Positions 1-9,954 of a stretch of 64,000 bases of DNA are shown here, one piece after another. The notes beneath the pieces are model-generated. The model was not told where the DNA came from, ran no database searches, and worked only from the letters and a program-made list of their open reading frames with translations. Position 1 is the first letter of the stretch; the number at the start of each line of letters is the position of its first letter. This DNA is from Hallerella succinigenes (lineage in GTDB: Bacteria > Fibrobacterota > Fibrobacteria > Fibrobacterales > Fibrobacteraceae), in contig NZ_PGEX01000001.1 of the NCBI RefSeq assembly GCF_002797675.1, forward strand, positions 3,038,001-3,102,000, given 5' to 3'. A program made the position numbers and the translations under genes.

Positions 1-558
1 TAAAGACACAGCAAGCATATCCGCCAAAGCGAATACAACAAAAGAAACGCCCACAAAGAACGGAATCGCAACCACAGCGGAAATCGAAATCCAGAAGAAG
101 CTCGCAAGCAAAACGGGCAAAAGCGCCTTAAAGCTTGCCACACGCACCACAAAGAAAAGGATCATGCTCAGCAACAAAAAGCCGAGGAAAACATAGGCCA
201 CCGTTTCTTCCACTTCGTTCAGCGCAAGGGCGAGGGCAGAAATAAAGAGCGTCGAAAAAAGGAATGAAAGCGCATTGCGGATTTTGCCGAGCCAAAGGCG
301 CATCACAAAAAGAACCACAAAAAGCGCACCGACCGCGATCAAGAACGGATAATCCGCTTCGGCCACGCCCTTGTCTGTCCAAGAAGCGATCGTCTGAGCC
401 AAAGACTCCCCTGCTCCGAGGATATAGGCGAAAGTAGAACTAAAATCCCTTGCAAAGATTACATACAAAACGGCAAAGATCACTAAAAAAATCAGTCGAA
501 AGCGGAGAAGGCTTTCGCCCAAGATTTGAACCGGCGATGCTTTTTTTCTTAAATCCAT
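1..558 (-). CDS. Integral membrane protein, partial (C-terminus off the window)
   Basis: An open frame runs from an ATG at 558 to the window edge with no stop, giving 186 residues. It is strongly hydrophobic, with about five likely membrane segments after a short basic N-terminus (MDLRKKASPVQ) and few charged residues between them. A GAGGT Shine-Dalgarno lies about 8 bases before the ATG and overlaps the end of the upstream sortase gene, which stops only 5 bases away, so the two are very probably co-transcribed and translationally linked. I do not recognise the family. It could be an inner-membrane partner of the sortase or an unrelated transporter fragment. The reading frame is secure; the function is unknown. 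Confidence 0.75.
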   Translation of the reverse strand, partial: MDLRKKASPVQILGESLLRFRLIFLVIFAVLYVIFARDFSSTFAYILGAGESLAQTIASWTDKGVAEADYPFLIAVGALFVVLFVMRLWLGKIRNALSFLFSTLFISALALALNEVEETVAYVFLGFLLLSMILFFVVRVASFKALLPVLLASFFWISISAVVAIPFFVGVSFVVFALADMLAVSL

Positions 559-563
559 GCGTA

Positions 564-3500
564 TTACCTCGAAATGACAAGCTTCTGTTTTTTGCGGAAC
601 ATCTTTGCCGCAGCCCCGTCTGTAGCAGGGACCTTGGATACGACGATATAATGGTAAAGACCGTTGGCAAGCTTACGTCCGTAGAAGTCTCGACCGTCCC
701 AAGTGGTAACGCCCGAAACCGCGTGGGCAATGCGCTGAACCAAACGACCGTTCTGATTGTAAATGAAAATCGTGACATCGGCGGAACGCCCCACGGCGAG
801 ATCCTTGAAGTAGAAGGTCGTTCCCTTCTTTTTCATCGGGTTCGGAGCCGTAAAGACGTTAGCAAGGCCTTCCGAAAGTCCATCGGTAATATTCAGTCTC
901 AAATAACGAGAGCTTTCATTGCCGACGATGTCCATCGCAGAAACACGGAACGTGTAAAGTCCCGGCGGATACTTGCTTTCGGCAAAGGTCATGCGGGCCA
1001 CAGCCTTTTTGCTCGACTGTTCCGAATACGGCCACGGATGAAACGGCGATGTCGAAACGGTTTCGCCGATGACTTCAAACAAAATGCCCTCGTCCGCTTC
1101 TTCACGGAAGTCAATCGCGGTCGAATCTTCGATCGTCACCTGCAAACAGGCCGGAGAAGCGATCGTCACCATTTCGCCTTCAGCAAAAGAAGTTCCCGAA
1201 GCCGGAGAGAGACAGCTCTGAATGGAAATCGAAGGAGCGGTCGTATCATTTGCAATAATAGAATCTGCATAAGCGGAAGTTCCCGAAATCACAATATCCG
1301 AAACCAGAGCGTGTCCAATGCTCGATGTAGAATTCGAATTTGCCCAAATGCGAATTTCCGCCGCCGTATCGCCAAAAGAAATCTTGCGTGGAGTGATAAA
1401 GTTGAGTGAAAATTTTCCATCCTTGACTTCGGCATCTTCGCTAAAAATCATGGAACCGTCGTAAAGTACAGAAACCGAATCACGATCCGAAGGCGACTGA
1501 CTCAACATCTTTTCGTAGCTCTGCTCCAAAATGGAAAAGTGGATTTTTCCATCCGAAATTCCGGAAACGGTTCCAGAAAGAGTCATGCTGTCCAAAGCGC
1601 GAATCGTATCCACCTGCTGATCGAGTTTGATCTTCAGTTGAGCATTCGGCATCGGCACGACCGGTTCGCCAAAAAGGGCGTAACGGGCATTATTGTAACG
1701 CTGGCTTTCCGGCTTTATGGAAGTCTGGATAGTCAAACCCTTGGCAAGCGCATAGGCCCTGCCTAAAGTTCCACCCGTCGGGAAAAAGGCATTTGTCATG
1801 ACAGACTTGGCAAAGACACGGTTATAGCTACCGTAAGTTTCACGGGTCGCGCCAATCGATGCGATTGCTCCGCGTTTGGAAGCCTGGATAAAGGTTTCGG
1901 AAAGCGAGGTTTCATTACCCATGTCAAAGCGACCAACCGTACAGGAGAAAGATCCGAGAATCGTATAACGGGATTCATTAGCCAGGCTTGAAATATACGA
2001 TGGTTTCATTAATCCTTCAAAAGCCCAGTCCGAAATCGAACCGTGTCCAAAATAAATGGTAAAAAGCGAACCCTGATTGATGCGACTGATTAAATCGCTT
2101 GCCGCTTCCGGCTTTTGGCCTGCAGCATCCGAATTGTAATTCAACAGATAAATCTTGTGAATGTCGAGATGATAACCTTCTTCTGTCGAAGCATTCAAAA
2201 GGGTGCGGGAAAGATCTTCCGCCGGTGACGTATGATCAATGCCGTCCACCATAGAACCCGTCCAGGCATCGTCTGCCGTCACGACAATCGAGTTGCGCCA
2301 TAAAGAATTGTCAGCAGAAGAGGTTTGTTCATGCTCTTGGATCTTTTCATTATAAGCGTTGAAATCCGCTACGTTCGAAAGCGGAAGACGTCCAATGTAA
2401 AGGTCTAAATCATAAGCTCCGCGCAAAACTCTTTCGCCCGAATCCAGCGCAGCAAAGAAGTCTTCGACAACCGCATCTTCCTTCTCAAAAGGCGGCATCC
2501 AGTTCGTCTTAAATCCGGAATGCATTCCTCGGTAGTCAAAGTTTCCGTTGCCGGCAAGAACTGCATAGGTCAAATTTGGGCAAACACTTCGTGCGTAAGC
2601 CAAATAATTACGAATGGCCACCGGATCCATGGAACCACCTGAATAAGCGCGGTAAATGTCTTCCACGAGAACCACGGTCGTGTTGTAGCTTCGGAAAGCC
2701 TTTCCTTCCGAACGGAATTTTGCAAGTTCCACCGCCGGAATCTGGAACGCTTCCGGGGCAATAATTACGTATTCGGTCTTCGAAGAAATGCGAGAAATGT
2801 CGCTGAGCGTTCCCGAAATATGAGCTGGCACGCCTTCGATCTTTGCCGGAGAACGGAAATTCTTTGTGCTGTACACCAGGTAACGTGTATCGACACCCGC
2901 AGAAAGGCTGTCATAGAAGTAGCCGTTCTTCACTTGCAAAATTCCAACCGGTTCAAAGTCCTGGAACTTCATCACTTGCACATTCGAAGACGTCGAAAGC
3001 GGAATGCGAATGCGTCCGTTTCGCTTTCCCGGTAAAATCCATTCAGCAGAATCATTTTCTAATGCAGGGTTCCAGGAATACGCAACAGAAAAGCCGTCGA
3101 AACGATCATAGACAGAACCGTTCGGCAAAAGGGTCATCGAGTAAGAATTCCCCGAGGACTTCAGAGCGACATCTTCAATTACAAAGTTCCCCATCGGGAG
3201 TCTTGCATATTCCGAATAATCCTTCCCATTTACCGTAAAAGTGAATTTAGGCATGATGGACATCGTAAAGCTATGCGGAACATAGGAGACCGTCACGAGC
3301 TTAGTGCCGCTTGGGTTCAAATGCGGAAGGCTCGAAGTTCTAGAATTTGCAAAAGTTGAAGAAGAGATTTGAACTGTTTCTGTCGGCGCATTCCAAATCC
3401 AGAACCATTCCTTGCCCGAAGCCTCTTCCCAAGAACCGTTGTAGCCAAAATAGGTGTCGCGCAAAAGAGCGTCCTTTTCAACGCGTAGATAACGCAAAAC

Positions 3501-4553
3501 ATCCACATCCGAGCCAGAAGTCGGCGACGAGAGCGTTGAAACGCGAGACCCTGTACCGCTCGACGTATAACCGAGCTGGAAATACTGATAGAAGCTGTAC
3601 GGCGAAGAGGAGTAGTAATACTGCATCTTCGAAGACGCCGTCGAATCTTCCAAATCAAAGCGCTTCCACATGGAAGTTCCGTAGCCGACGAAGAAAATCG
3701 TATCGCCTTCGTTAAAGGTTCCATCCTTGTCACGAATATCCAGCGGAATTTCGAAGAGACGGTTCGGAACGGTTTCCGCCGAGCTCCAGATGACATCGGT
3801 CATTGTATCCTGAGGAGCGCCATACATGCGAAGCTTTTTCACGGGAATTCCTTCGCAGTCCGAAGCACGAGCCATTTCCTTACATGCGTTGTAGAACTGT
3901 TTGTAGGTAACCGCATAAAGTCCGTCTTCTGCCGTCGTGCCATTATCCTTATCGCCAACGAGAATTCGGGCAAGCCATGTCATGTTCGCAAGATCGGAAG
4001 ACGCCGCCTTGCGAAGAACGCGGGCCGTATTTGTCGAAGTAGCAAAGGAAGCGGCTCCCTTCGGATTCAAAACCTGGGTGAGCAGACGTTTGCCCGGATG
4101 TTTATTCTGCGGTGTTCCCGCAAAAGAAACGCTTACCTTAAAATTTTTGCGGATCGAAACAGAAGAGCCCGCAACCTGGAGCAGTGGCACCCAAATGTCC
4201 ACTACCCAGACTCCATCGCGGAGTTTCGGGCTAGAAACTTCCACGCTTCCATTCTTTAATGAATCCGCGTTGCACCAAGTCTTTCCAAATGGAACGCGGA
4301 TCGAGTCCTTCACCGAAACCGAAGGCTTGACGTTCGCAGGAATCGCCACACGATAGCTACGGTAAGGCATTCCGGAACCTTCCTTGTAAAAGGCGTTCTC
4401 GGGCAGCAAATGGAAATCGCCCTCTTCGCAGGCAACCGGCGTCGTTTCCGCAATGTAATCGTGAAAGACAAAACGCGACTTGGAATCTTCTACGGTTTCA
4501 AACGACCACAGAAGCGACGCAAATAAAGCGATGAAGAGAGCGGTCAAACGCAC
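564..4553 (-). CDS. porU: PorU-like type IX secretion sortase (C25 gingipain-family peptidase)
   Basis: The protein has 1329 residues and starts with GTG at 4553, after a GGAGG site, 3 bases past the tldD stop. It has a signal peptide (MRLTALFIALFASLLWSF), a long beta-rich N-terminal half, then a caspase-like C25 peptidase domain at about residues 590-960. The catalytic pair is visible: His837 in FGHGS and Cys871 in SFSCTVGRFD, where gingipains and PorU place it. The last 100 residues form a FlgD/T9SS-type C-terminal domain (APNPMKK, then IYNQNGRLVQ, then ANGLYHYIV). PorU family members remove the C-terminal sorting domain of T9SS cargo and anchor it to the outer surface. Another secreted C25 protease is the alternative, but the length and overall design favour PorU. 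Its position at the end of a his/tldD run is unusual. Confidence 0.8.
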   Translation of the reverse strand: MRLTALFIALFASLLWSFETVEDSKSRFVFHDYIAETTPVACEEGDFHLLPENAFYKEGSGMPYRSYRVAIPANVKPSVSVKDSIRVPFGKTWCNADSLKNGSVEVSSPKLRDGVWVVDIWVPLLQVAGSSVSIRKNFKVSVSFAGTPQNKHPGKRLLTQVLNPKGAASFATSTNTARVLRKAASSDLANMTWLARILVGDKDNGTTAEDGLYAVTYKQFYNACKEMARASDCEGIPVKKLRMYGAPQDTMTDVIWSSAETVPNRLFEIPLDIRDKDGTFNEGDTIFFVGYGTSMWKRFDLEDSTASSKMQYYYSSSPYSFYQYFQLGYTSSGTGSRVSTLSSPTSGSDVDVLRYLRVEKDALLRDTYFGYNGSWEEASGKEWFWIWNAPTETVQISSSTFANSRTSSLPHLNPSGTKLVTVSYVPHSFTMSIMPKFTFTVNGKDYSEYARLPMGNFVIEDVALKSSGNSYSMTLLPNGSVYDRFDGFSVAYSWNPALENDSAEWILPGKRNGRIRIPLSTSSNVQVMKFQDFEPVGILQVKNGYFYDSLSAGVDTRYLVYSTKNFRSPAKIEGVPAHISGTLSDISRISSKTEYVIIAPEAFQIPAVELAKFRSEGKAFRSYNTTVVLVEDIYRAYSGGSMDPVAIRNYLAYARSVCPNLTYAVLAGNGNFDYRGMHSGFKTNWMPPFEKEDAVVEDFFAALDSGERVLRGAYDLDLYIGRLPLSNVADFNAYNEKIQEHEQTSSADNSLWRNSIVVTADDAWTGSMVDGIDHTSPAEDLSRTLLNASTEEGYHLDIHKIYLLNYNSDAAGQKPEAASDLISRINQGSLFTIYFGHGSISDWAFEGLMKPSYISSLANESRYTILGSFSCTVGRFDMGNETSLSETFIQASKRGAIASIGATRETYGSYNRVFAKSVMTNAFFPTGGTLGRAYALAKGLTIQTSIKPESQRYNNARYALFGEPVVPMPNAQLKIKLDQQVDTIRALDSMTLSGTVSGISDGKIHFSILEQSYEKMLSQSPSDRDSVSVLYDGSMIFSEDAEVKDGKFSLNFITPRKISFGDTAAEIRIWANSNSTSSIGHALVSDIVISGTSAYADSIIANDTTAPSISIQSCLSPASGTSFAEGEMVTIASPACLQVTIEDSTAIDFREEADEGILFEVIGETVSTSPFHPWPYSEQSSKKAVARMTFAESKYPPGLYTFRVSAMDIVGNESSRYLRLNITDGLSEGLANVFTAPNPMKKKGTTFYFKDLAVGRSADVTIFIYNQNGRLVQRIAHAVSGVTTWDGRDFYGRKLANGLYHYIVVSKVPATDGAAAKMFRKKQKLVISR

Positions 4554-4556
4554 CAG

Positions 4557-5936
4557 TTATCTTCCTCCGACAAGAATAGAATCGACCTTGATCGTCGGCT
4601 GCCCCACGGTCACCGGGACTGAACCCGAAGATGCACCACAGACTCCCGCCGCAATCGAAAGATCGCTTCCCACCATGGAAATGCCACGCAAAACCTGATC
4701 GCCCTTTCCAATGAGCGTTGCTCCGCGCACCGGACGTCCGATTTTACCATGGTCAATTTCATAACCTTCTTCGACAGCAAAATTAAATTCACCCGTCGCC
4801 GGATTCACAGAACCGCCTGCCATTTTAGCGGCGTAAAGTCCATGTTCCACGCTGTGGATCATGTCATCAAAAGAATCCTTGCCCGGAGCGATAAAGGAAT
4901 TTCGCATACGGCTCACCGGAGCGTACTTGTAAGACTCACGACGCGCACTTCCTGTACGAGCGCAGCCCACTTCCATAGCCCCGACCATATCGGACATATA
5001 ATTTTTTAAGACACCGTTTTCAATCAGAACGGTACGTTCCGTCTTCATGCCTTCGTCGTCCACAGCTACACTTCCCCACGATCCGGGAATTGTGCCGTCA
5101 TCGATTGCAGTCAAGCACGGCTGAGCCACGACCTGTCCAAGCTTTCCACAGAACGGGCTTGCCTTGTGACGGATAGCTTCGGTTTCAAGCGGATGTCCCA
5201 CAGCTTCATGGAAGATCACGCCGCCAAAGCCCGGCCCCATCACGACCGGCATGATACCGCCCGAAATGTGCCCGGCATCCAGCATGCGAAGCGAACGTTC
5301 CGCAGCCATCTTCGCAAGTTCCGGCGCATTGAATTTTTCAAGCGCTTCATAACCCGCAAGCGCACCCGGCGCTTCGCGCGAAACGATCTTTTCAGAACCC
5401 GTGCCTGCTGTCACGTTAATGCCTAAGCGCGTATGGCAACGGTAATCGCTCACATTGACGCCACCCGAACTGATGATGTTCACATGGGAACATGAATCGG
5501 TAATGCTTGCCACGACCTGGCAAATGCGATTGGAAACCTTTCGTGCACTATCGTCCGCCGCATGCAAAAAATCCAACTTGTAACCGTTGCCGAGAACACG
5601 CGGATCCATAAAATTCGGATAATTTACACCGAACTTGCAAGGTGTCGGAACGTACTTCACAAGACCCGAGCTGGAACCGTTACGTCCAAAAGCCAAGGTC
5701 TTCACCATATTCAAAAGCGCGTCTTTGCTTTCATCGCTCGTGTAAGCGTACAGCACTTCCGTACCGTACAACAGGCGCACGCCGATTCCAAACTCCGTAC
5801 CAGCCGAAGCGGTTTCGATTTTCTGATCCTTGAGAGCAAGCGTTGAAGAACGCGTTTCTTCCTCAAAGATTTCCACGTAATCTGCGCCATAACTTTTGCC
5901 GGCTTCGAGAATGGATTCTGCGATGTCCTGATTCAT
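4557..5936 (-). CDS. tldD: TldD/PmbA-family metalloprotease, TldD type
   Basis: This 459-residue protein matches the usual TldD length. The zinc-protease motif HEAVGHPLE lies near residue 240, and the C-terminal block CGASSGSVPVTVGQP supplies the conserved cysteine region of the family. TldD normally pairs with TldE (PmbA) to degrade unfolded peptides and process certain modified peptides; no pmbA is seen here, so the partner must lie elsewhere. Its ATG follows the hisF stop directly (TAA then ATG), and the sortase gene begins 3 bases after its stop, so it sits inside a tight minus-strand operon. The identification is firm; the actual substrates in this organism are unknown. Confidence 0.93.
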   Translation of the reverse strand: MNQDIAESILEAGKSYGADYVEIFEEETRSSTLALKDQKIETASAGTEFGIGVRLLYGTEVLYAYTSDESKDALLNMVKTLAFGRNGSSSGLVKYVPTPCKFGVNYPNFMDPRVLGNGYKLDFLHAADDSARKVSNRICQVVASITDSCSHVNIISSGGVNVSDYRCHTRLGINVTAGTGSEKIVSREAPGALAGYEALEKFNAPELAKMAAERSLRMLDAGHISGGIMPVVMGPGFGGVIFHEAVGHPLETEAIRHKASPFCGKLGQVVAQPCLTAIDDGTIPGSWGSVAVDDEGMKTERTVLIENGVLKNYMSDMVGAMEVGCARTGSARRESYKYAPVSRMRNSFIAPGKDSFDDMIHSVEHGLYAAKMAGGSVNPATGEFNFAVEEGYEIDHGKIGRPVRGATLIGKGDQVLRGISMVGSDLSIAAGVCGASSGSVPVTVGQPTIKVDSILVGGR

Positions 5937-6716
5937 TTACACAATTTTCCTTACCGGGATATTTGCCTTGCTCATCTCATCCTTGATCTGAGCTACGGTA
6001 TAATCTCCGAAATGTACCATGCTTGCGACAAGAGCGGCATCGGCGGAAGTCTTCGCAAAAAGATCCGCAATGTGGCAAGGCTTTCCTGCACCACCCGAAG
6101 CGATCACCGGAATGCCCACAGCCTTTGCAACTTTATCTGTAATTTCCAATTCGTAACCATCACGGACACCATCGGTATCCATCGCGTTCAAACAGATTTC
6201 GCCAGCGCCTAGGGATTCCGCCTTCTTCGCCCATTCGACTGCATCAAGACCCGACGCTGCACGACCGCCCTTGATGTAGATCTCGTAGCCGGAAGGAATC
6301 TTTTCCGAAACGCCCACACGCTTCGCGTCCATGCCGAGCACCACGCACTGGTTACCAAAAGCCTTGGCGCCCTGTTCAATGATTTCAGGATGCAAAACGG
6401 CAAGGCTATTCACGCTCACCTTTTCCGCACCCGCGAGAAGCACCTGATGCATGTCGTCCAACGAACGGATTCCACCGCCGACCGAGAACGGGATAAAGAC
6501 ATTCTTTGCAATGTCCTTCACCATTTCAAGATCACACGGACGATTTTCCGCACTGGCCGTGATGTCATAAAAAACGAGTTCGTCCACGCCTTCGGCACTG
6601 TACTTCGCACCGAGTTCCACGGGATCGCCCACATCGATATTGCCCTTGAACTTGACGCCCTTTGTCACCTTGCGGTTGCGGACATCCAAGCAAATGATCA
6701 ATCGTTTGGTCAGCAT
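5937..6716 (-). CDS. hisF: Imidazole glycerol phosphate synthase, cyclase subunit
   Basis: A 259-residue (beta/alpha)8 barrel that makes imidazole glycerol phosphate and AICAR from PRFAR and ammonia in histidine synthesis. The N-terminus has the conserved [19 protein letters not shown] block with the catalytic aspartate, the second catalytic aspartate is in VLGMDAKRV, and the phosphate-binding segments FSVGGGIRS and VIASGGAGK are intact. The start overlaps the hisH stop by one base (TAATG), so the two subunits are translationally coupled as expected for a heterodimer. The rest of the histidine operon is not present in the window. Confidence 0.97.
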   Translation of the reverse strand: MLTKRLIICLDVRNRKVTKGVKFKGNIDVGDPVELGAKYSAEGVDELVFYDITASAENRPCDLEMVKDIAKNVFIPFSVGGGIRSLDDMHQVLLAGAEKVSVNSLAVLHPEIIEQGAKAFGNQCVVLGMDAKRVGVSEKIPSGYEIYIKGGRAASGLDAVEWAKKAESLGAGEICLNAMDTDGVRDGYELEITDKVAKAVGIPVIASGGAGKPCHIADLFAKTSADAALVASMVHFGDYTVAQIKDEMSKANIPVRKIV

Positions 6717-7339
6717 TATTTTCCGCTCCAGGTGCTAAAGTTTTTTAAAACGCGAAGTCCCACGTCACCGCTCTTTTCCAAATGGAACTGCGTAGCGACC
6801 AGGTTTTCCTTGCAGACAGCCGAAGTGAAGGTCTGCGAACCGTAAGTCGTTTTTGAGAGAGCGTTTTCTTCGCGAATTTTCGCCGGATGGAAGGAATGAA
6901 CAAAGTAAAAATCACTGTTGTTCGGAATTCCTTCAAACAAAGGATGCAACTTCAAGAGTTCCACCTGGTTCCAGCCCATGTGCGGAATCTTGATGCCAGC
7001 TTCATTCTGAAAACGAACTGCCTTACCATCGATCAAACCGAGCGTATCTACGCCGCCATTTTCTTCACTCGAATTCAGAATAATCTGGCAGCCGATGCAA
7101 ATGCCGAGGACGGGACGTTTTCTGTTCACGACTTCGACAATCGCCTTTCCAATGCCCGTTTTTTCCAAAGTTTCCATCGCCGAACGAGCAGCGCCCACAC
7201 CCGGAAAAACAAGGCGGTCTGCTTCAGCGATTTCAGAAGGATCGCGGGAAGCCTTCACATTCGCACCGATATGCTCAAAAGCATTCAGCACCGAAGTCAG
7301 GTTGCCTGCGTTATAATCTACGACGATAAAGCGTTCCAT
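6716..7339 (-). CDS. hisH: Imidazole glycerol phosphate synthase, glutaminase subunit
   Basis: This 207-residue class I glutamine amidotransferase supplies ammonia to HisF. The nucleophile cysteine is in GICIGCQ (usually GICLGMQ), and the His/Glu of the triad are in QFHLEKSG, where most HisH proteins have QFHPEKSG; both substitutions look tolerable. The oxyanion-strand region PGVGAARSAMETL is present. It starts 15 bases after the fumarase stop, so it may be transcribed with that gene, and it overlaps hisF by one base. Confidence 0.96.
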   Translation of the reverse strand: MERFIVVDYNAGNLTSVLNAFEHIGANVKASRDPSEIAEADRLVFPGVGAARSAMETLEKTGIGKAIVEVVNRKRPVLGICIGCQIILNSSEENGGVDTLGLIDGKAVRFQNEAGIKIPHMGWNQVELLKLHPLFEGIPNNSDFYFVHSFHPAKIREENALSKTTYGSQTFTSAVCKENLVATQFHLEKSGDVGLRVLKNFSTWSGK

Positions 7340-7354
7340 AAGGAGCCTTTGCGA

Positions 7355-8992
7355 TTAGAGGAGTCCGTCAAAGAAGTTGTTACCCTTGTCATCCACGAGG
7401 ATGAATGCCGGGAAGTCCTTGATTGTAATCTTGCGAATCGCTTCCATGCCGAGTTCCGGGAAGGCAACGATTTCGTTCGAAAGAATATTCTGTTCTGCAA
7501 GGATCGCAGCCGGACCGCCGATCGAGCCGAGGAAGAAACCACCGTACTTCTTGCAAGCGTCCGTCACATCCTGAGAACGGTTACCCTTAGCCACCATAAT
7601 CAAGGAAGCGCCCTTGCTCTGGAAGCGCATAACGTACGGATCCATACGGCCAGCGGTCGTCGGACCGAAGCTCCCGGTTGGCATGCCATCCGGAGTCTTT
7701 GCTGGACCCGCATAGTAAATCGGATGATTCGAAGCAACTTCGATTACCTTCTTTTCGATATCGGAAAGTTCTTCGCCGCGTTCCTGTTTGTCGAAGATCT
7801 CTGCAATCTTCGCATGAGCCATGTCACGAGCCACAATCATCGTTCCCTTCAGATTCAAACGGGTCTTGACCGGGTACTTGGAAAGATCGGCGAGCACGTC
7901 CTTCATCGGACGGTCGAGGTCGATTTCGACAGCCGGTGCAAGGTTCACCACGTTGCCCTCTGGGATGTAGTTTTCCGGATGGTGTTCCATCTTTTCGAGC
8001 CAAAGGCCATTTGCATCGATCTTCGCCTTGATGTTGCGGTCCGCCGAACAAGAAACACCGATCGAAACCGGGCAGCTTGCCGCATGACGCGGGCAACGAA
8101 TCACGCGCACATCGTGCACAAAGTATTTACCGCCGAACTGAGCACCGATGCCCGTATTCTGGCACATGTGCATCACCTTTTCTTCCATTTCGATATCGCG
8201 GAAGATACGACCGCCTTCACTACCGGAAGTTGGAAGATCATCGTAATAACCACAGCTAGCGAGCTTCACCGTGTGCGTGTTCATTTCGGCAGAAGTACCG
8301 CCGATGACAATCGCCAAATGGTACGGAGGGCATGCTGCGGTACCCAATGTCTTGATTTTTTCGTTGATAAATTTTTCCAAGGACTTCGGGTTGAGGAGTG
8401 CCTTGGTCATCGGCCAGTAATAAGTCTTGTTAGCCGAACCGCCACCCTTGGCCACAAAGAGGAACTTCATTTCATCGCCTTCTTCGGCGTGAATATCGAT
8501 CTGAGCCGGAAGGTTGCAGCCGGTATTCTTTTCTTCGTACATCGAAAGCGGAGCGATCTGACTGTAACGAAGATTTCGGGTTGTATAAGCGTTGTAAACA
8601 CCTTCGGAAATCGCTTCCATGTCATCGCAGTCCGTCCAAACCTGCTGGCCCTTGTGAGCAACGCAGATAGCGGTACCCGTATCCTGGCAGAACGGGAGTA
8701 TTCCCTTTGCAGCAACACAAGCGTTCTTGAGCATGGTCATGGCAACGAATTTATCGTTGTCGCTTGCTTCTGGGTCTTGGAGGATCTTGGCAACCTTGGC
8801 CGTATGTGCAGGACGGAGGCAGAATTCCACCTCTTCGAAAGCTGCCTGCGCGATTTTCGTCAGAGCTTCCTTCGAAACTTTCAAAATCTTTTTGCCTTCG
8901 AACTCGGTAACGGAAACGCCTTCCTTACCTAGATTCACGTATTCGGTGGTATCTGCGCCGTGTTGAACGGTTGCTTCGTATTTAAATGCCAT
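7355..8992 (-). CDS. fumA: Class I (iron-sulfur) fumarate hydratase
   Basis: A 545-residue class I fumarase interconverting fumarate and malate; in a succinate-producing anaerobe it would run in the reductive direction toward fumarate. The [4Fe-4S] regions are recognisable: PFCQDTGTA near residue 100, and the long block [24 protein letters not shown] place the start at the ATG at 8992 (MAFKYEATV), after an AGAGG site, because the frame upstream of it reads through the intergenic region and has no homologous look. Length matches the E. coli FumA class. It heads the minus-strand run leading into hisH. Confidence 0.95.
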   Translation of the reverse strand: MAFKYEATVQHGADTTEYVNLGKEGVSVTEFEGKKILKVSKEALTKIAQAAFEEVEFCLRPAHTAKVAKILQDPEASDNDKFVAMTMLKNACVAAKGILPFCQDTGTAICVAHKGQQVWTDCDDMEAISEGVYNAYTTRNLRYSQIAPLSMYEEKNTGCNLPAQIDIHAEEGDEMKFLFVAKGGGSANKTYYWPMTKALLNPKSLEKFINEKIKTLGTAACPPYHLAIVIGGTSAEMNTHTVKLASCGYYDDLPTSGSEGGRIFRDIEMEEKVMHMCQNTGIGAQFGGKYFVHDVRVIRCPRHAASCPVSIGVSCSADRNIKAKIDANGLWLEKMEHHPENYIPEGNVVNLAPAVEIDLDRPMKDVLADLSKYPVKTRLNLKGTMIVARDMAHAKIAEIFDKQERGEELSDIEKKVIEVASNHPIYYAGPAKTPDGMPTGSFGPTTAGRMDPYVMRFQSKGASLIMVAKGNRSQDVTDACKKYGGFFLGSIGGPAAILAEQNILSNEIVAFPELGMEAIRKITIKDFPAFILVDDKGNNFFDGLL

Positions 8993-9147
8993 AGAAACCT
9001 CTAATTGGGAAAATAGATGCATATAGAAGATAGAATTTTCATGCATTTCGGAAAAATCTTTTACCACATTCCAAAGAGAAGAGTTATTTTTCAAACGGAA
9101 TAGGCAGGAGCACTGCCCCGACTTTATCCAAAGAAAAGAGGAAAACA

Positions 9148-9804
9148 ATGAATCTTAAGAAAACTCTCCTGGCTGCAGTGATGCTCTCCGCATTCGCTTT
9201 TGCTGCAGAAACCGCTACTGACCAAAAAACCGCTGAACCGGCTAAAACCGAAGCAGCCGCTCCGACCGCAGAACAAAAGGCCGCTGAACCGGCTAAGACC
9301 GAAGCAACCGCTCCGACCGCAGAACAGAAGGCCGCTGAACCGGCTAAGACCGAAGCAGCCGCTCCGGCTGCCGCAGACACAGCAAAGGCTGCGGAAACAG
9401 CTGCCCCGGCCGCAACAGACACAACTGCAAAGACTGAAGCCGCTCCGGCTGACACAGCTAAGGCAGATTCCGCTGCCGCTGTCGCCGCTGCTCCGGCTGC
9501 AGACACGACCGCCGCAGCTGCTCCGGCTGATACCGCCAAGGCAGATACCGCAGAAGTTCTCGAAGCTAAGGCCGCTCCGGCAGACACCACGAAGGCAGAT
9601 TCCACTGTCGCAGCGGCTCCTGTTGCAGACACGACCGCTGCAGCTGCTCCGGCTGATACCGCCAAAGCAGAACAGAAAGCCGAAAGCAACTCGGAACCGC
9701 GCACCGCTGGTCAGACCATTATGGAAAACCCGCTTGAATTCATCGTCGTGAGCGCTGCCTTCATCGCAAGCGTTCTCGTGATTATCTTCACGGGCAAGGA
9801 CTAA
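9148..9804 (+). CDS. Secreted Ala/Pro/Thr-rich repeat protein with C-terminal membrane anchor
   Basis: A 218-residue protein with a clear signal peptide ([20 protein letters not shown]) and good Shine-Dalgarno (AGAGG). Residues 25-190 are low-complexity Ala, Pro, Thr, Lys, Asp and Glu, built first from a 17-residue unit ([17 protein letters not shown], two copies plus a diverging third) and then from shorter APADTAKAD units. Residues about 194-216 form a single membrane helix ([17 protein letters not shown]), ending in GKD. It resembles flexible periplasm-spanning or wall-associated spacer segments in composition only. No domain is recognised, so I assign no function. A strong terminator follows, suggesting a single-gene transcript. 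Confidence 0.82.
   Translation: MNLKKTLLAAVMLSAFAFAAETATDQKTAEPAKTEAAAPTAEQKAAEPAKTEATAPTAEQKAAEPAKTEAAAPAAADTAKAAETAAPAATDTTAKTEAAPADTAKADSAAAVAAAPAADTTAAAAPADTAKADTAEVLEAKAAPADTTKADSTVAAAPVADTTAAAAPADTAKAEQKAESNSEPRTAGQTIMENPLEFIVVSAAFIASVLVIIFTGKD
9235..9357 (+). repeat. 51-bp in-frame tandem repeat
   Basis: A 17-codon unit encoding [17 protein letters not shown] occurs twice almost unchanged and begins a third, diverging copy. The copies are nearly identical at DNA level, pointing to recent slippage or unequal exchange; copy number may vary between strains. Confidence 0.75.
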
Positions 9805-9834
9805 TCGTTAAACTTTCCAAAGTTAAAGATTATC

Positions 9835-9868
9835 AAAAAGCGTATGACACCCGTCATATGCTTTTTTG
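9835..9868 (+). terminator. Rho-independent terminator of the Ala/Pro repeat gene
   Basis: A 14-bp stem (left arm AAAAAGCGTATGAC, right arm GTCATATGCTTTTT, one G-T pair) with a 3-4 base loop, followed by T-rich sequence. Confidence 0.85.
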
Positions 9869-9892
9869 CTTTTTTGCTTTTTTGCTTTTTTG
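9861..9892. repeat. Four tandem copies of CTTTTTTG
   Basis: Four perfect 8-base units run out of the right arm of the preceding terminator and directly abut the IS200-like remnant. This is a slippage-prone tract that lengthens the T-rich tail of the terminator. Confidence 0.9.
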
Positions 9893-9903
9893 TATAAACC
9901 GAA

Positions 9904-9926
9904 AACCACCAGCTGGGCTGGTGGTT
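9904..9926 (+). other. IS200 left-end subterminal hairpin
   Basis: AACCACCAGC, a TGG loop, then GCTGGTGGTT: a perfect palindrome of the sort recognised as single-stranded DNA by the HUH transposases of this family. Confidence 0.75.
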
Positions 9927-9954
9927 CTAAAGAAGCCTTCTGGCGGTCATGAAA

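Noticed and set aside
6887-8932. Long open frame (681 codons) on the plus strand opposite fumarase and hisH
   Set aside because: It is antisense to two clear enzymes, is rich in His/Arg/Cys/Phe as mirror frames of biased codons usually are, and has no ribosome site or family match.
8993-9148. N-terminal extension of fumarase up to 9148
   Set aside because: The ATG at 8992 has an AGAGG site and gives the normal family length; the extension has no similarity to class I fumarases and overlaps the divergent gene's start.
9200-9751. Plus-strand Pro/Leu/Gln/Arg-rich frame inside the Ala/Pro repeat gene
   Set aside because: It is the +1 reading of the 51-bp repeat; no ribosome site. The minus-strand Ala/Ser frame at 9084-9704 is likewise a mirror.
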